DNA of 64,000 bases from Rhizobium sp. RU36D (GCF_900176345.1 NZ_FWXU01000021.1:1-64000); one strand, 5' to 3'. Counted from the stretch's first letter, positions 1-9,125 are shown. A program made the numbers and translations. Notes: generated by a model not told the origin, from the letters alone.

Positions 1-603
1 TCCCCTTTCGTGTCCGAGATCGTCGCCAAACGCTCGAACACAAGTAGAATCAACACCGTGCGCCATGTCCACCAAATTTAAACCGGACAGCAGTGGTCTC
101 TCTGCGCGGATGACGGCACCTTTCCCAGGGCTGAGGCTCACGGGTCCTGTCGCCAGGCCTGCGGCGTCACGAAAGGCCGCTTGCGCGACCAGTTGCCGGT
201 CCAATCATGTGTGCCTCACAGGCACGCCCCGCAGATAACTGCGAGAGGGAGACCATTTTCCGCACAGCCCCTCAAAACCCGGTCCGCGTTTTGACCTGAT
301 TTCCAGGGCACCGGCCCCGCCTCGCCGGCAACGCATATCCGGTGTATCCGTGGCGGGACGGACACAGTATGGCGCGGTGTCGCAGACCGAGGATGAGGCA
401 GGGCTGCGTTTTTTTGAGGCTGGCGTGAGAAACGCCGCAAATCCCGGGGGATCGGTGCTGCGAGACGATGCGCCTGGGGAGGATCTCATCCTCTGCGATA
501 GCCAGGAGCGACGAGGCGCAGGCCAAGCGTTTGTGCTATGTCAAACCAGGACCTGCCGATGTTGCGTATAGCATGCGTCGACGATGACGACAGGAATGAC
601 CCC
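1..603. other. left-edge region without a supported gene
   Basis: No convincing coding region was found in the first 603 bases. The open frames here are short, rich in Arg and Cys, and mutually overlapping, as expected of chance frames in GC-rich DNA. One minus-strand frame begins at an ATG at 64-66 and runs off the left edge, so the first 22 codons of a gene could lie here, but it has no strong ribosome binding site and I do not recognise the residues. The part before 604 would hold the promoter of the LysE-type exporter. Confidence 0.4.
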
Positions 604-1188
604 ATGCCCGAGATGACCGGATTTTTGCTTGCCACGGCGCTGCTGCTGCTGACGCCGGGACCGACGAATACTCTGCTGGCGATGGCCGGCGGCGAGCGTG
701 GCTTTATCCGGTCGCTGCCGCTGATCCTGGCGGAAATCACGGGCTATCTGACGACCATTCTGCCGGTGACGCTGTTTGCCGCCGCCTTTCTTGCCGACAA
801 TCCCCGGATCGGCGGGGCACTGAAGCTCGCCTCGGCCGCCTGGGTTCTCTATCTCGCGATCAAGCTGTGGAAGCCTGTGCCCGGCGAGCGCAAGGACATG
901 GCCGGCCTGATCACATCGGGCCGGGTCTACCTGACGACCGTGCTCAATCCCAAGGCCCTGATCATCGGCCTGGTGCTGATGCCGCAGGGCGGGTTTAATG
1001 TCGTCGGCCCCCATCTCGCGCTGTTTGCCGCGACCGTGCTTGTGGTCGCGAGCCTCTGGATCGCGGCGGGGGCAACGCTGATCCGCGCGGCGCGGCTGCG
1101 GCATCCCCTAGCGATACCGCGGGTGGCGGCGGTGATGCTGTGCCTGTTTTCCGGCATGTTGCTTTCCAGCTCCATCGGCCTCGTCTGA
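604..1188 (+). CDS. LysE/RhtB family exporter
   Basis: Predicted inner-membrane exporter of the LysE/RhtB superfamily, which expels amino acids or related small molecules. The 194-residue protein has the expected run of about six hydrophobic segments and the family signature near the N terminus (LLLTPGPTNTLLAMAGG, matching the PGP motif). The conserved central NPK motif is also present (TTVLNPKALIIG). The frame is open from 538, but the ATG at 604 is preferred because it follows an AGGA element and places the first membrane segment at the N terminus, as in homologues. The substrate cannot be told from the sequence. It appears to be a single-gene unit. Confidence 0.8.
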   Translation: MPEMTGFLLATALLLLTPGPTNTLLAMAGGERGFIRSLPLILAEITGYLTTILPVTLFAAAFLADNPRIGGALKLASAAWVLYLAIKLWKPVPGERKDMAGLITSGRVYLTTVLNPKALIIGLVLMPQGGFNVVGPHLALFAATVLVVASLWIAAGATLIRAARLRHPLAIPRVAAVMLCLFSGMLLSSSIGLV

Positions 1189-1294
1189 GGCGGGTGGCGG
1201 GGCATAAAGGCCGCAAACCGCCCGTTTATGGCGGGTTTACGGGAACCATTGCTGGCAAACCGCATTTCCTTTTCATCTCAAAGGAGGAAATGAC

Positions 1295-1666
1295 ATGGCT
1301 TATGATCCCAATCTGAACAATCCCGATCCGAACCTGAACCGCCCCGACGCGCCCCTCAATCGTCCGGATCCGGCCCTCAACCGTCCTGATCTCACCCGTC
1401 CGGACCTGGCCATGCCGGCGCGCCCGGAGCGCACCAGCTGGACCCCGTGGGTGGCGATGGCGGCCGTGATCGTGGCGGGTGTCGCGATCTGGTCGATGGT
1501 GAGCGGCCCAACGACGGACCCGACTACCACGTCTTCCACCACTCCGCCGGCCGCGAGCGACAGCATGGACACGGCACCGACCACGCGTCCGCTGGAGCCG
1601 AGCGCACCGGCAACGCCGCCGGCCAATAATGCCGCTCCGGCCGCACCCGGCACCTCCCAGCCGTAA
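1295..1666 (+). CDS. one-TM protein with N-terminal LNRPD repeats
   Basis: Unrecognised 123-residue protein with three zones. Residues 1-40 are a degenerate repeat built from PxxLNRPD units (seen about four times, decaying to LTRPDL). Residues about 48-66 form one hydrophobic segment (WVAMAAVIVAGVAIWSM). The C-terminal half is almost only Thr, Pro, Ala and Ser. An AAAGGAGG ribosome binding site lies just before the ATG and a strong terminator follows, so it is a monocistronic, probably well-expressed gene. There is no signal peptide, so a cytoplasmic repeat tail with a periplasmic PT-rich tail is the simplest topology, but this is inference. No function is proposed. Confidence 0.75.
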   Translation: MAYDPNLNNPDPNLNRPDAPLNRPDPALNRPDLTRPDLAMPARPERTSWTPWVAMAAVIVAGVAIWSMVSGPTTDPTTTSSTTPPAASDSMDTAPTTRPLEPSAPATPPANNAAPAAPGTSQP

Positions 1667-1688
1667 ATTCGTCCATATCAGCAATGAC

Positions 1689-1723
1689 AAAACCGCCTGT
1701 TGGCATGACAGGCGGTTTTTTAT
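1689..1723 (+). terminator. rho-independent terminator
   Basis: A perfect 10-bp stem (AACCGCCTGT, 7-nt loop, ACAGGCGGTT) is followed by a run of T. It closes the LNRPD-repeat gene and separates it from thuA. Confidence 0.9.
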
Positions 1724-1823
1724 CGTCGTCGCGATGGCCAGGCCGGTTGGCATCTTGCGGCCGGTCGAACCAAGGCTATGGTTGCCCTGACCATCTGCGG
1801 CAGCGGCAAGGAGAAGATTTCAG

Positions 1824-2609
1824 GTGACTATCAGAACAGTTGTTTGGGGCGAGAACATCCACGAACATACCAATGCCGTGGTGGGCGGCCTCTATCCCCA
1901 GGGCATGCATACGACGATCGCGGATGCTCTCAGCCGCCATCCCGACATTTCCGCATCGACCGCGACGCTGCAGGAGCCCGAACATGGGCTGTCGCAGGCA
2001 CGTCTCGACGAGACCGACGTGCTGTTGTGGTGGGGCCACAAGGACCATGGCGCGGTGTCCGACGCGGTGGTGGAGCGGGTGGCCAAGCGCGTCTATGAAG
2101 GCATGGGCCTGATCGTGCTGCATTCGGGTCATTTCGCCAAGGTGTTCAAGCGGCTGATGGGTACGCCCTGCGCGCTGAAATGGCGCGAGGCCGGCGAGCG
2201 GGAGCGGATCTGGACCGTCAATCCCGGCCACCCGATCGCGGCGGGCATTCCCGAGCAGTTCGTGCTGGAAAACGAGGAAATGTATGGCGAGTTCTTCTCC
2301 GTGCCGGAACCGCTGGAAACCGTGTTCATCTCCTGGTTCGCCGGCGGCGAGGTGTTTCGCTCCGGCCTGACCTGGCGGCGCGGGGCGGGCAATATCTTCT
2401 ATTTCCGGCCGGGCCATGAAACCTATCCGACCTATCACAACCCCACGATCCAGCAGGTGCTGATCAACGCCGTGCGCTGGGCGCATAATCCTCAGGCCGC
2501 CCTGAAGAATGTGGAAGACGCACCGAATGTGCCGGTTGAGCAAGCGCTGGAGCCGATCACCGAGCGCGGGCCGAAGCTGCATGCAGCCGGCGAAGCGGGG
2601 TATCGCTGA
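1824..2609 (+). CDS. thuA: ThuA-family trehalose utilisation protein
   Basis: 261-residue ThuA-like protein with a class I glutamine-amidotransferase-like fold. The N terminus ([14 protein letters not shown]) and the blocks [20 protein letters not shown] and [10 protein letters not shown] are characteristic of rhizobial ThuA. In Sinorhizobium meliloti ThuA works with the dehydrogenase ThuB in trehalose and disaccharide catabolism through 3-keto sugars. The start is a GTG preceded by AAGGAG. The next gene, a ThuB-like oxidoreductase, begins one base after the stop, so the two are co-translated. No trehalose ABC transporter or LacI-type regulator accompanies the pair here, so the substrate could be another disaccharide or keto-sugar. 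Confidence 0.88.
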   Translation: MTIRTVVWGENIHEHTNAVVGGLYPQGMHTTIADALSRHPDISASTATLQEPEHGLSQARLDETDVLLWWGHKDHGAVSDAVVERVAKRVYEGMGLIVLHSGHFAKVFKRLMGTPCALKWREAGERERIWTVNPGHPIAAGIPEQFVLENEEMYGEFFSVPEPLETVFISWFAGGEVFRSGLTWRRGAGNIFYFRPGHETYPTYHNPTIQQVLINAVRWAHNPQAALKNVEDAPNVPVEQALEPITERGPKLHAAGEAGYR

Positions 2610-2610
2610 G

Positions 2611-3663
2611 ATGGCGCCGCTTCGACTGCTGGTGCTGGGCACCGGCGGCATGGCCAATACCCATGCCATGAATTTCTCCACCGTGCCCGAGGTGAAGCTC
2701 GTCGGCGCCGTCGATGTGGACCTGGCCAAGGTGCGGGCGTTTGCCGCCCGCCACGACATCCCCGAGACCTTTACCTCGCTCGACGAGGCGATCGCCTGGG
2801 GCGAATTCGACGCGGTGACCAATGTCACGCCCGACCGGATCCACCATCCCACCACGCTGCAGCTGATTGCGGCGGGCAAGCATGTGATGTGCGAAAAGCC
2901 GCTGGCGGAGACCTATGCCAAGGCCGCCGAGATGGCCGATGCCGCCGAACAGGCCGGCGTGGTCAACATGGTGAACCTCACCTATCGCAATGTGGCGCAG
3001 GTGCAGAAGGCGCGGCAGATGGTGCTGGCGGGCGAAATTGGCCGGGTGCGCCATATCGAGGCCTCCTACCTGCAAAGCTGGCTGGTTTCCAAGGCCTGGG
3101 GCGACTGGTCGACGGAATCGCAGTGGCTCTGGCGGCTTTCCACCAGCCACGGCTCCAACGGCGTGCTGGGCGATGTGGGCATCCATATCCTGGACTTCGC
3201 CGGCTATGGCGCGGCGACCGACATCAGCTCCGTCTTCGCGCGGATGAAGACCTTCGAGAAGGCGCCCGGCAACCGCATCGGCGAATACAATCTCGACGCC
3301 AATGACAGCTTCACCATGACGGCGGAATTTTCCAATGGCGCCATTGGCGTTATCCATGCCAGCCGCTGGGCGACCGGCCATCTGAACGAGCTGAGGCTTC
3401 GGGTGCATGGCGACAAGGGCGCGCTGGAAGTGATCCACCGGCCCGACGCATCCAAGCTGCGCGCCTGCCGGGAGCAGGACGTGGAGCTGGCGGTGTGGCG
3501 CGAGGTGGAGGTGGATCCCGTCGCCACCAACTACCAGAAATTCGTGGCCGCCATTGCCGAGGGCAAGAACCAGGAGCCAACCTTCCGCCACGCCGCCAAC
3601 CTGCAGAAGGTGCTGGACCTGGCCATGGTGACGGAAAAGGAGCGGCGGGAGATTTCGGTGTGA
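2611..3663 (+). CDS. thuB: ThuB-like Gfo/Idh/MocA oxidoreductase
   Basis: 350-residue NAD(P)-dependent oxidoreductase of the Gfo/Idh/MocA family. The Rossmann motif is at the N terminus (GTGGMANTHAMNF). The family Glu-Lys-Pro motif is in HVMCEKPLAETY near residue 95. The C-terminal domain contains GDVGIHILDF, which supplies the usual active-site His. It is placed as ThuB because it directly follows thuA (1-nt gap). The frame is open from 2509, but the ATG at 2611 fits family length and lies just after the thuA stop. It would oxidise or reduce a sugar at C3 in disaccharide catabolism; the substrate is inferred from context. Confidence 0.85.
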   Translation: MAPLRLLVLGTGGMANTHAMNFSTVPEVKLVGAVDVDLAKVRAFAARHDIPETFTSLDEAIAWGEFDAVTNVTPDRIHHPTTLQLIAAGKHVMCEKPLAETYAKAAEMADAAEQAGVVNMVNLTYRNVAQVQKARQMVLAGEIGRVRHIEASYLQSWLVSKAWGDWSTESQWLWRLSTSHGSNGVLGDVGIHILDFAGYGAATDISSVFARMKTFEKAPGNRIGEYNLDANDSFTMTAEFSNGAIGVIHASRWATGHLNELRLRVHGDKGALEVIHRPDASKLRACREQDVELAVWREVEVDPVATNYQKFVAAIAEGKNQEPTFRHAANLQKVLDLAMVTEKERREISV

Positions 3664-3682
3664 TTTCGCGACGAAAGGACCG

Positions 3683-3979
3683 TCAAAAACCTTGGAACAG
3701 GAAATCCGTTGCCGCGGTGATCTCGTCGGCATGGCGGGAGAGATCGGCGATGACGGGACCGATCTCGGCGGTGGGGATCGTTGAGATGAACTCGGTCAGC
3801 ATCACATAGGTCTCGCCCTCGATCTGGAAACGAGGATTGAGACGGGGGGCGATCCTGACGATGGTTCGCAGGGGGACGAGAGGGGCAACAACGCGGGTGT
3901 GCAGCCCATCGAGAAGATTGGACTGCAAATCCACGGCAAAGCCGTCGTCACCGACACGATAGGCCCAGAACCGCGCCAT
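3683..3979 (-). CDS. ccdB: CcdB-family toxin
   Basis: 98-residue CcdB-like protein, close to the usual 101. Family members bind the GyrA subunit and poison DNA gyrase. Family features are the N-terminal beta segment (FWAYRVGDDGFAVDLQS), the MLTEFISTIP block and the C-terminal helix with the closing DFLFQGF, the end that contacts gyrase in F-plasmid CcdB. The start overlaps the stop of ccdA by one base (TGATG), the standard antitoxin-first arrangement. The C-terminal Ile of F CcdB is Phe here, so gyrase poisoning is plausible but unproven. Confidence 0.85.
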   Translation of the reverse strand: MARFWAYRVGDDGFAVDLQSNLLDGLHTRVVAPLVPLRTIVRIAPRLNPRFQIEGETYVMLTEFISTIPTAEIGPVIADLSRHADEITAATDFLFQGF

Positions 3980-4209
3980 CAGAACTGACGGTACTTGGCA
4001 AAGGGCAGGCCGTGCTTGGCCACATAGTCATTGGCGGCCTGGATCGCCTCGGCGTTTTCGATCTTCCAGCGGCGTTCCTTTTCGGCCTTGACGGCCCTGA
4101 CGATGCCGGCCTCGGCGGCACCGGCGACATCAAGGCCGAGCGCGCGGGCCTCTTCGACAAGCGCGTCATCCAGGGGCAGTTCGGTCAACTGGCGGACAGT
4201 GGCGGTCAT
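3979..4209 (-). CDS. ccdA: CcdA-family antitoxin
   Basis: 76-residue antitoxin with an N-terminal ribbon-helix-helix-like part and a C-terminal stretch (KERRWKIENAEAIQAANDYVAKHGLP) that matches the CcdB-binding tail of CcdA proteins. The frame also has an ATG at 4218, but the internal ATG at 4209 lies nine bases after a GGAGGG element, whereas the upstream ATG directly abuts it, so 4209 is preferred. It would neutralise CcdB and repress its own promoter together with it. It is a chromosomal pair located between thuB and a GreA-family gene. Confidence 0.85.
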   Translation of the reverse strand: MTATVRQLTELPLDDALVEEARALGLDVAGAAEAGIVRAVKAEKERRWKIENAEAIQAANDYVAKHGLPFAKYRQF

Positions 4210-4270
4210 ATGTCTCATCCCTCCGATGGCGCATTATAGCGCGTCGCGCGTTTGCCGGCAAAGGCAGCGT

Positions 4271-4753
4271 TCAGGCGATGCGGAGAATTTCAAGCTCCTG
4301 GCCTGACGATTCGAGCACGTCGCCGACCGCCTTGCCGATCAACACCCGGGCGACCGGCGAGACATAGGAAATCGATCCGGCCTTGGGATCGGCCTCATCC
4401 TCGCCGACGATGCGATAGGTCTGCACCCGGCCATCCTCGCGGGCGAAGGTCACGGTGCTGCCGAAGGCGACCGTCTCGCTCGATGCCGGTGCCGGCATGA
4501 CCTGCGCGGTGCTGAGCCTTGCCGCGAAATAGCGCGCATCCCGGAGCGGGCCGGCGGACTGACGGCGCTTCTCGTTGACATCCTCGATGGTGCTCGCCGC
4601 CTCATAGGCCGCCCGCGCCTCTGCAAGCTGCCGCTCCAGCGCCCCAAACCCCTCTTGCGTCACCAGATTGGGATGGGGCGAGACAGGGCGATCCGGCAGC
4701 AGGGTTTCCGCTGCGGTCTCGGAACTTTCTTCCTTGGTGAAGGCAACGCTCAA
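4271..4753 (-). CDS. GreA/GreB-family elongation factor
   Basis: 160-residue Gre-family protein, predicted to act in the secondary channel of RNA polymerase to rescue backtracked complexes. Residues about 30-80 form a helical hairpin with acidic residues near its tip (IEDVNEKRR). Residues 90-160 match the FKBP-like C-terminal domain (VSPVARVLIGKAVGDVL ... ELEIL). A TTG start is inferred, seven bases after AGGAG. It is probably an accessory paralogue rather than housekeeping greA, because the N-terminal coil is divergent. A 10-bp hairpin lies immediately upstream of the ribosome binding site. Confidence 0.78.
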   Translation of the reverse strand: MSVAFTKEESSETAAETLLPDRPVSPHPNLVTQEGFGALERQLAEARAAYEAASTIEDVNEKRRQSAGPLRDARYFAARLSTAQVMPAPASSETVAFGSTVTFAREDGRVQTYRIVGEDEADPKAGSISYVSPVARVLIGKAVGDVLESSGQELEILRIA

Positions 4754-4759
4754 TGGGAG

Positions 4760-4832
4760 GCTCCTCTTTCATGCGTCAACGCATGAAACATGCTGGGGTG
4801 CCAAGGCCGCATGACTGGCCTTGGCGTTTTTT
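4760..4832 (+). ncRNA. possible small RNA with two hairpins and terminator
   Basis: Two perfect stems lie in tandem on the plus strand between divergently placed features. The first has 10-bp arms (TTTCATGCGT / ACGCATGAAA, 4767-4788). The second has 9-bp arms (GCCAAGGCC / GGCCTTGGC, 4800-4825) and is followed by TTTTTT. The T-run is only on the plus strand, while both neighbouring genes are on the minus strand, so the terminator serves no recognised coding gene. A short plus-strand RNA, partly antisense to the leader of the Gre-family gene, would explain it. No clear promoter was seen, so confidence is low. Confidence 0.3.
4800..4832 (+). terminator. plus-strand terminator hairpin without upstream gene
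   Basis: A 9-bp perfect stem (4800-4808 with 4817-4825) is followed by six T on the plus strand. It lies 6 bases outside the stop of the minus-strand DUF2188 gene. On the minus strand the stem is preceded by A and not followed by T, so it should only stop plus-strand transcripts. Confidence 0.7.
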
Positions 4833-4838
4833 CGATGA

Positions 4839-5063
4839 TCAGCCCTTGGGCGGATACGGATCGCTACCATAAGAGTTGCGTTCGCGGATGCGACCGTTTT
4901 CTCCATGACTCAGCATTTCCGACCGCTGATTCTGCGCGATACCTCGAGCAATGCCGATAGCTTCGCGCTGGGTCTCGACCACCTTGGTGGCCCGCTCGGC
5001 GCTAGCGCCCTTTACGGCCCAGCCTTGCGGGTGGGGTACTACATGTTGATTGCGTTTTGTCAT
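4839..5063 (-). CDS. DUF2188 domain protein
   Basis: 74-residue small basic protein that matches the DUF2188 family along its whole length: an N-terminal VVPHPQGWAVKG block and a C-terminal HGENGRIRERNSYG block ending in DPYPPKG. The function of the family is unknown. It is usual length and looks intact. The start follows AAAAGGA. It is the downstream partner of the 65-residue gene at 5125-5322 (61-nt gap). Both may be read from a promoter near 5620, and both are visibly richer in A and T than the flanking core genes, suggesting an acquired islet. Confidence 0.82.
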   Translation of the reverse strand: MTKRNQHVVPHPQGWAVKGASAERATKVVETQREAIGIARGIAQNQRSEMLSHGENGRIRERNSYGSDPYPPKG

Positions 5064-5124
5064 TTCAGAATCCTTTTCTAATCGCGAGGAGAAAGGCCGC
5101 TGCTTTCGCAGCGACCTCGCTTCT

Positions 5125-5322
5125 TCATGCTGACCGCTTCTGAAGCGCCGCTTCGCGGCTGCCGATGAACTTCCGTTCCTTGAGAACTTCGTTCACGCGG
5201 CCCGGATTGACGTCGAAGCTCGCCGCAATCCGGTTCTGAAACTCGCCGGTCCAGTTGCGAAGCCAGATTTGGACGGCGTCATCGAAGGTGAGCACACGGC
5301 TCGGCTTATCGTTGTCGTTCAT
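5125..5322 (-). CDS. small HTH-like hypothetical protein
   Basis: 65-residue protein of unknown function. The centre (EFQNRIAASFDVNPGRVNEVLKERKFIGSRE) has the shape of a helix-turn-helix: a helix, a short turn at DVNPG, then a recognition-like helix. This pattern is seen in small proteins carried by alphaproteobacterial mobile DNA. The start follows AAAGGATCG. It is co-oriented with the DUF2188 gene downstream. It may be a small DNA-binding regulator of the islet, but no target is visible beyond the direct repeats at 5608-5640. Apparently intact. Confidence 0.6.
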   Translation of the reverse strand: MNDNDKPSRVLTFDDAVQIWLRNWTGEFQNRIAASFDVNPGRVNEVLKERKFIGSREAALQKRSA

Positions 5323-5512
5323 TGAACGATCCTTTCATTTCAATTGGTTGCCCTCTTGAAACGAAGACCGGGACGTGCGATTCTGAAGGTGTAAGGCGCT
5401 TCAGATATCGGCATTCCCAGTACATTCGTCCAACGGATTAGGGCTTGTCCGCTGACACCATGGGTCACATTTCAGGTCGGGTACCAGCCTTCCTGTTGTG
5501 TGGCCCTTCTTG

Positions 5513-5569
5513 TTACTGCCAACCGCGACGGTGCTCGTTGGTGCGGCTGGCTAGCTGTCTTCTCTTCAT
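5513..5569 (-). CDS. possible 18-residue leader peptide
   Basis: A very short frame (ATG at 5567-5569, TAA at 5513-5515) encodes 18 residues, of which several are Arg or Lys, ending in GWQ. It has an excellent AAAGGAG ribosome binding site eight bases or less before the ATG and lies downstream of a TTGACA element. It could be a leader peptide for the 5322/5063 transcript or simply a fortuitous frame after a genuine ribosome binding site. There is no conservation evidence. Confidence 0.3.
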   Translation of the reverse strand: MKRRQLASRTNEHRRGWQ

Positions 5570-5607
5570 CCGATTCTCCTTTCGGAATAAATATCGCCAC
5601 ATCGCGA

Positions 5608-5640
5608 CGAGCCTGTCAATATGCCTAGCGAGCCTATCAA
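5608..5640. repeat. pair of 12-bp direct repeats 21 bp apart
   Basis: On the minus strand TTGATAGGCTCG (5640-5629) and TTGACAGGCTCG (5619-5608) match at 11 of 12 positions. Their 21-bp spacing places them on the same DNA face. The second copy contains the TTGACA of the presumed promoter, so this looks like a regulator binding site. Confidence 0.5.
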
Positions 5641-5709
5641 CGTTATTCGCCTTGATTTAGATCGTTAGATGCGCTATGAGCACCTCCAGTGGTTGCTTGG
5701 AGATGCGGT

Positions 5710-6498
5710 ATGACACATGAAACGGAAGCAGATGTTGATCAGCGGCGAGAACGCAGCCCTTCTTTCCCATACTTGGAGCTTTCCAACGCCATCGACCTAG
5801 CAAAGAAACTGCATGGGGCAGCAAAATTGTCCGAAGTTCGCGTCACCGACGTCGCATCCATATGGGGCACAACTCCAACAAGTGGATCGTTAATGCGGTA
5901 TGCTGCAGCGCTTCAGGCGTACGGCCTCATTGAGTCATCAGGAAGTGGGCTGAACCGCCGGATCAAGGTGTCTGATGCGGCAAAACGCATTTTGAACGAC
6001 GAGAGGCCGGGCGTTAGGGAGCGGCTGCTAGCGGAAGCAGCCCTCAAGCCCAAAATTATGGCCGAATTGTTTGAGCTGTGGTCGACGGATCGACCGGAGG
6101 ATTCGTTTGCAAGGAGTCAATTACAATTTGATTATCGCTTTACTGGCGATGCGGCTCGCCGCTGCCTAGTCGTTTACGATGCAAACTTACATTATCTGAG
6201 GCCTAGTGAGCTTAAAGACAACTCGATGGCGGAAGGTGAATCGGTATCCGCCAGCGCCACGGACGTTAGCGATCATCATGTTTTAGCAAGCACCCTCAAC
6301 ATGCCAAAAGGCGGTAGTGACATGTCTGATCTTGTCGGTCACGCAGCTTCCGAAATGAGGCGAGACGTATTCACTCTCGACGAGGGAGAAGTGGTTTTGG
6401 TCACTCCGCGTTCGATTAGCGAGGAAAGCTTCCTCGATTTCGTCGATTGGCTAGAGTTGATAAAGCGCAAAATTCAGCGCAGCGTTAGTAAGAGTTAG
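5710..6498 (+). CDS. winged-helix-like hypothetical protein, AT-richer
   Basis: 262-residue protein that I do not recognise. Residues about 15-110 suggest a winged-helix fold: a helix-rich start (LSNAIDLAKKLH), a TDVASIWGTTPTSGSLMRYAAALQAYGLIES recognition part, and a wing (SGLNRRIKVSDAAKRIL). A helical middle (LFELWSTDRPEDSFARSQL) follows, then a linker rich in Ser and Asp, and a C-terminal acidic and basic tail. The frame opens at 5689, but the ATG at 5710 follows GGAG by seven bases. Codon and base use are visibly less GC-biased than lepA next door, a sign of transfer. It converges on lepA with a 10-nt gap. Confidence 0.65.
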   Translation: MTHETEADVDQRRERSPSFPYLELSNAIDLAKKLHGAAKLSEVRVTDVASIWGTTPTSGSLMRYAAALQAYGLIESSGSGLNRRIKVSDAAKRILNDERPGVRERLLAEAALKPKIMAELFELWSTDRPEDSFARSQLQFDYRFTGDAARRCLVVYDANLHYLRPSELKDNSMAEGESVSASATDVSDHHVLASTLNMPKGGSDMSDLVGHAASEMRRDVFTLDEGEVVLVTPRSISEESFLDFVDWLELIKRKIQRSVSKS

Positions 6499-6508
6499 CC
6501 CCCACCCC

Positions 6509-8335
<1,827 letters not shown>

Positions 8336-8423
8336 GGCTGCGCCATATAGCAGCGCGCAACAGGCCCGCAAAGCGGAAATACAAGGGTTTGTTGACTATG
8401 TCGCAGATCTTTGCGCGGCAGCC

Positions 8424-8510
8424 TCAGAAGATCAGCATCAACAGCCCGATAACCACGGCCAGACCGATCAAAAAGATCACGCCAATCGTACCGCCGATCA
8501 ACTTCAACAT
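8424..8510 (-). CDS. 28-residue single-span membrane microprotein
   Basis: Too short for most gene callers but well supported. An ATG at 8508-8510 follows AGAAGGAGATAAGC, an ideal ribosome binding site, and the frame closes with TGA at 8424-8426. The product is MLKL followed by a near-continuous hydrophobic stretch of Gly, Ile, Val, Leu and Phe ending in LMLIF, enough for one transmembrane helix. One Lys at position 3 suggests an N-in orientation. It lies 88 bases upstream of lepA in the same direction and may be co-transcribed. Membrane microproteins often modulate a larger membrane partner, but none can be named here. Confidence 0.7.
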   Translation of the reverse strand: MLKLIGGTIGVIFLIGLAVVIGLLMLIF

Positions 8511-8645
8511 GCTTATCTCCTTCTACTGACTTTGTTTTCCATGACGGGGTAACCGGTGCGCGGCGACAAAGTTCCGAAAGTCTCCTCCGTCCCTTGACGC
8601 CTCGTTATTTTTGTTCTTTATTTGTTCCTGTTGGAGGGCGAAATT

Positions 8646-9107
8646 ATGGACGTGGAATTGCTTGATGCCGTGATCGTCAAGGCCAAGAGCGCCACCTATG
8701 TCGGGGGCGGCGTGAAGACGGCGTCCTCGCGGCCGGGCTCGCATGATCTCGCCTGGACCGAGGGCGACTGGCGCTATCTCGACAGCTATTTTGGCGGCAC
8801 CGACTTCCTGGGGCAGGAGGCCTTGTGGTTCAAGGACGAGCCGGTCTGGGCGATGAACTATTATGGCCATATCCTGCTGCCGGAGCTGATCGATGGGGAG
8901 CGGGCCGGCGCGACGATCAAGGCGGCTCTATCGGCGCTTTACGAGCAAGGCCGCTTCCTGGGCGGGTTCGAATGGCGCGGCGAGCATGGCACCTATCTTG
9001 ACCGGAACGAGGGAGACGCCGCCCATTTCCGCGGGCGCGAGAGCATCACGGTCGATGGACGGGAAGCCTATGCGCTTGATTATGCCGGCGGGCTGGTGAA
9101 GCCATAG
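8646..9107 (+). CDS. DUF5680 domain protein
   Basis: 153-residue protein. The blocks SATYVGGGVKTASSRPGSHDL, GDWRYLDSYFGGTDFLGQE, WFKDEPVWAMNYYGHIL and the C-terminal EAYALDYAGGLV match the DUF5680 family, a small alpha/beta protein family of unknown function often found beside XRE-type regulators. The frame opens at 8622, but the ATG at 8646 follows GGAGG. It stands alone and converges on the VOC gene (18-nt gap). Full family length, intact. Confidence 0.8.
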   Translation: MDVELLDAVIVKAKSATYVGGGVKTASSRPGSHDLAWTEGDWRYLDSYFGGTDFLGQEALWFKDEPVWAMNYYGHILLPELIDGERAGATIKAALSALYEQGRFLGGFEWRGEHGTYLDRNEGDAAHFRGRESITVDGREAYALDYAGGLVKP

Positions 9108-9125
9108 ACGCGGGCCCTTCGAGGC

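Larger units (their letters stand above)
5323..5709. other. AT-richer intergenic control region of the islet
   Basis: 387 bases between divergent genes. It holds a TTGACA on the minus strand (read from 5620 down), two direct repeats (5608-5619 and 5629-5640) and an 18-codon minus-strand frame with a perfect AAAGGAG site. A 71-codon plus-strand frame at 5445-5660 was judged a chance frame: it has no ribosome binding site and a Cys/Ser/Leu-rich composition. Confidence 0.5.

Noticed and set aside
205-571. several overlapping short frames near the left edge
   Set aside because: None has a ribosome binding site or recognisable motif; composition suggests chance frames.
5445-5660. 71-codon plus-strand frame in the islet control region
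   Set aside because: No ribosome binding site, Cys/Ser-rich composition, and it overlaps the direct repeats and presumed minus-strand promoter.
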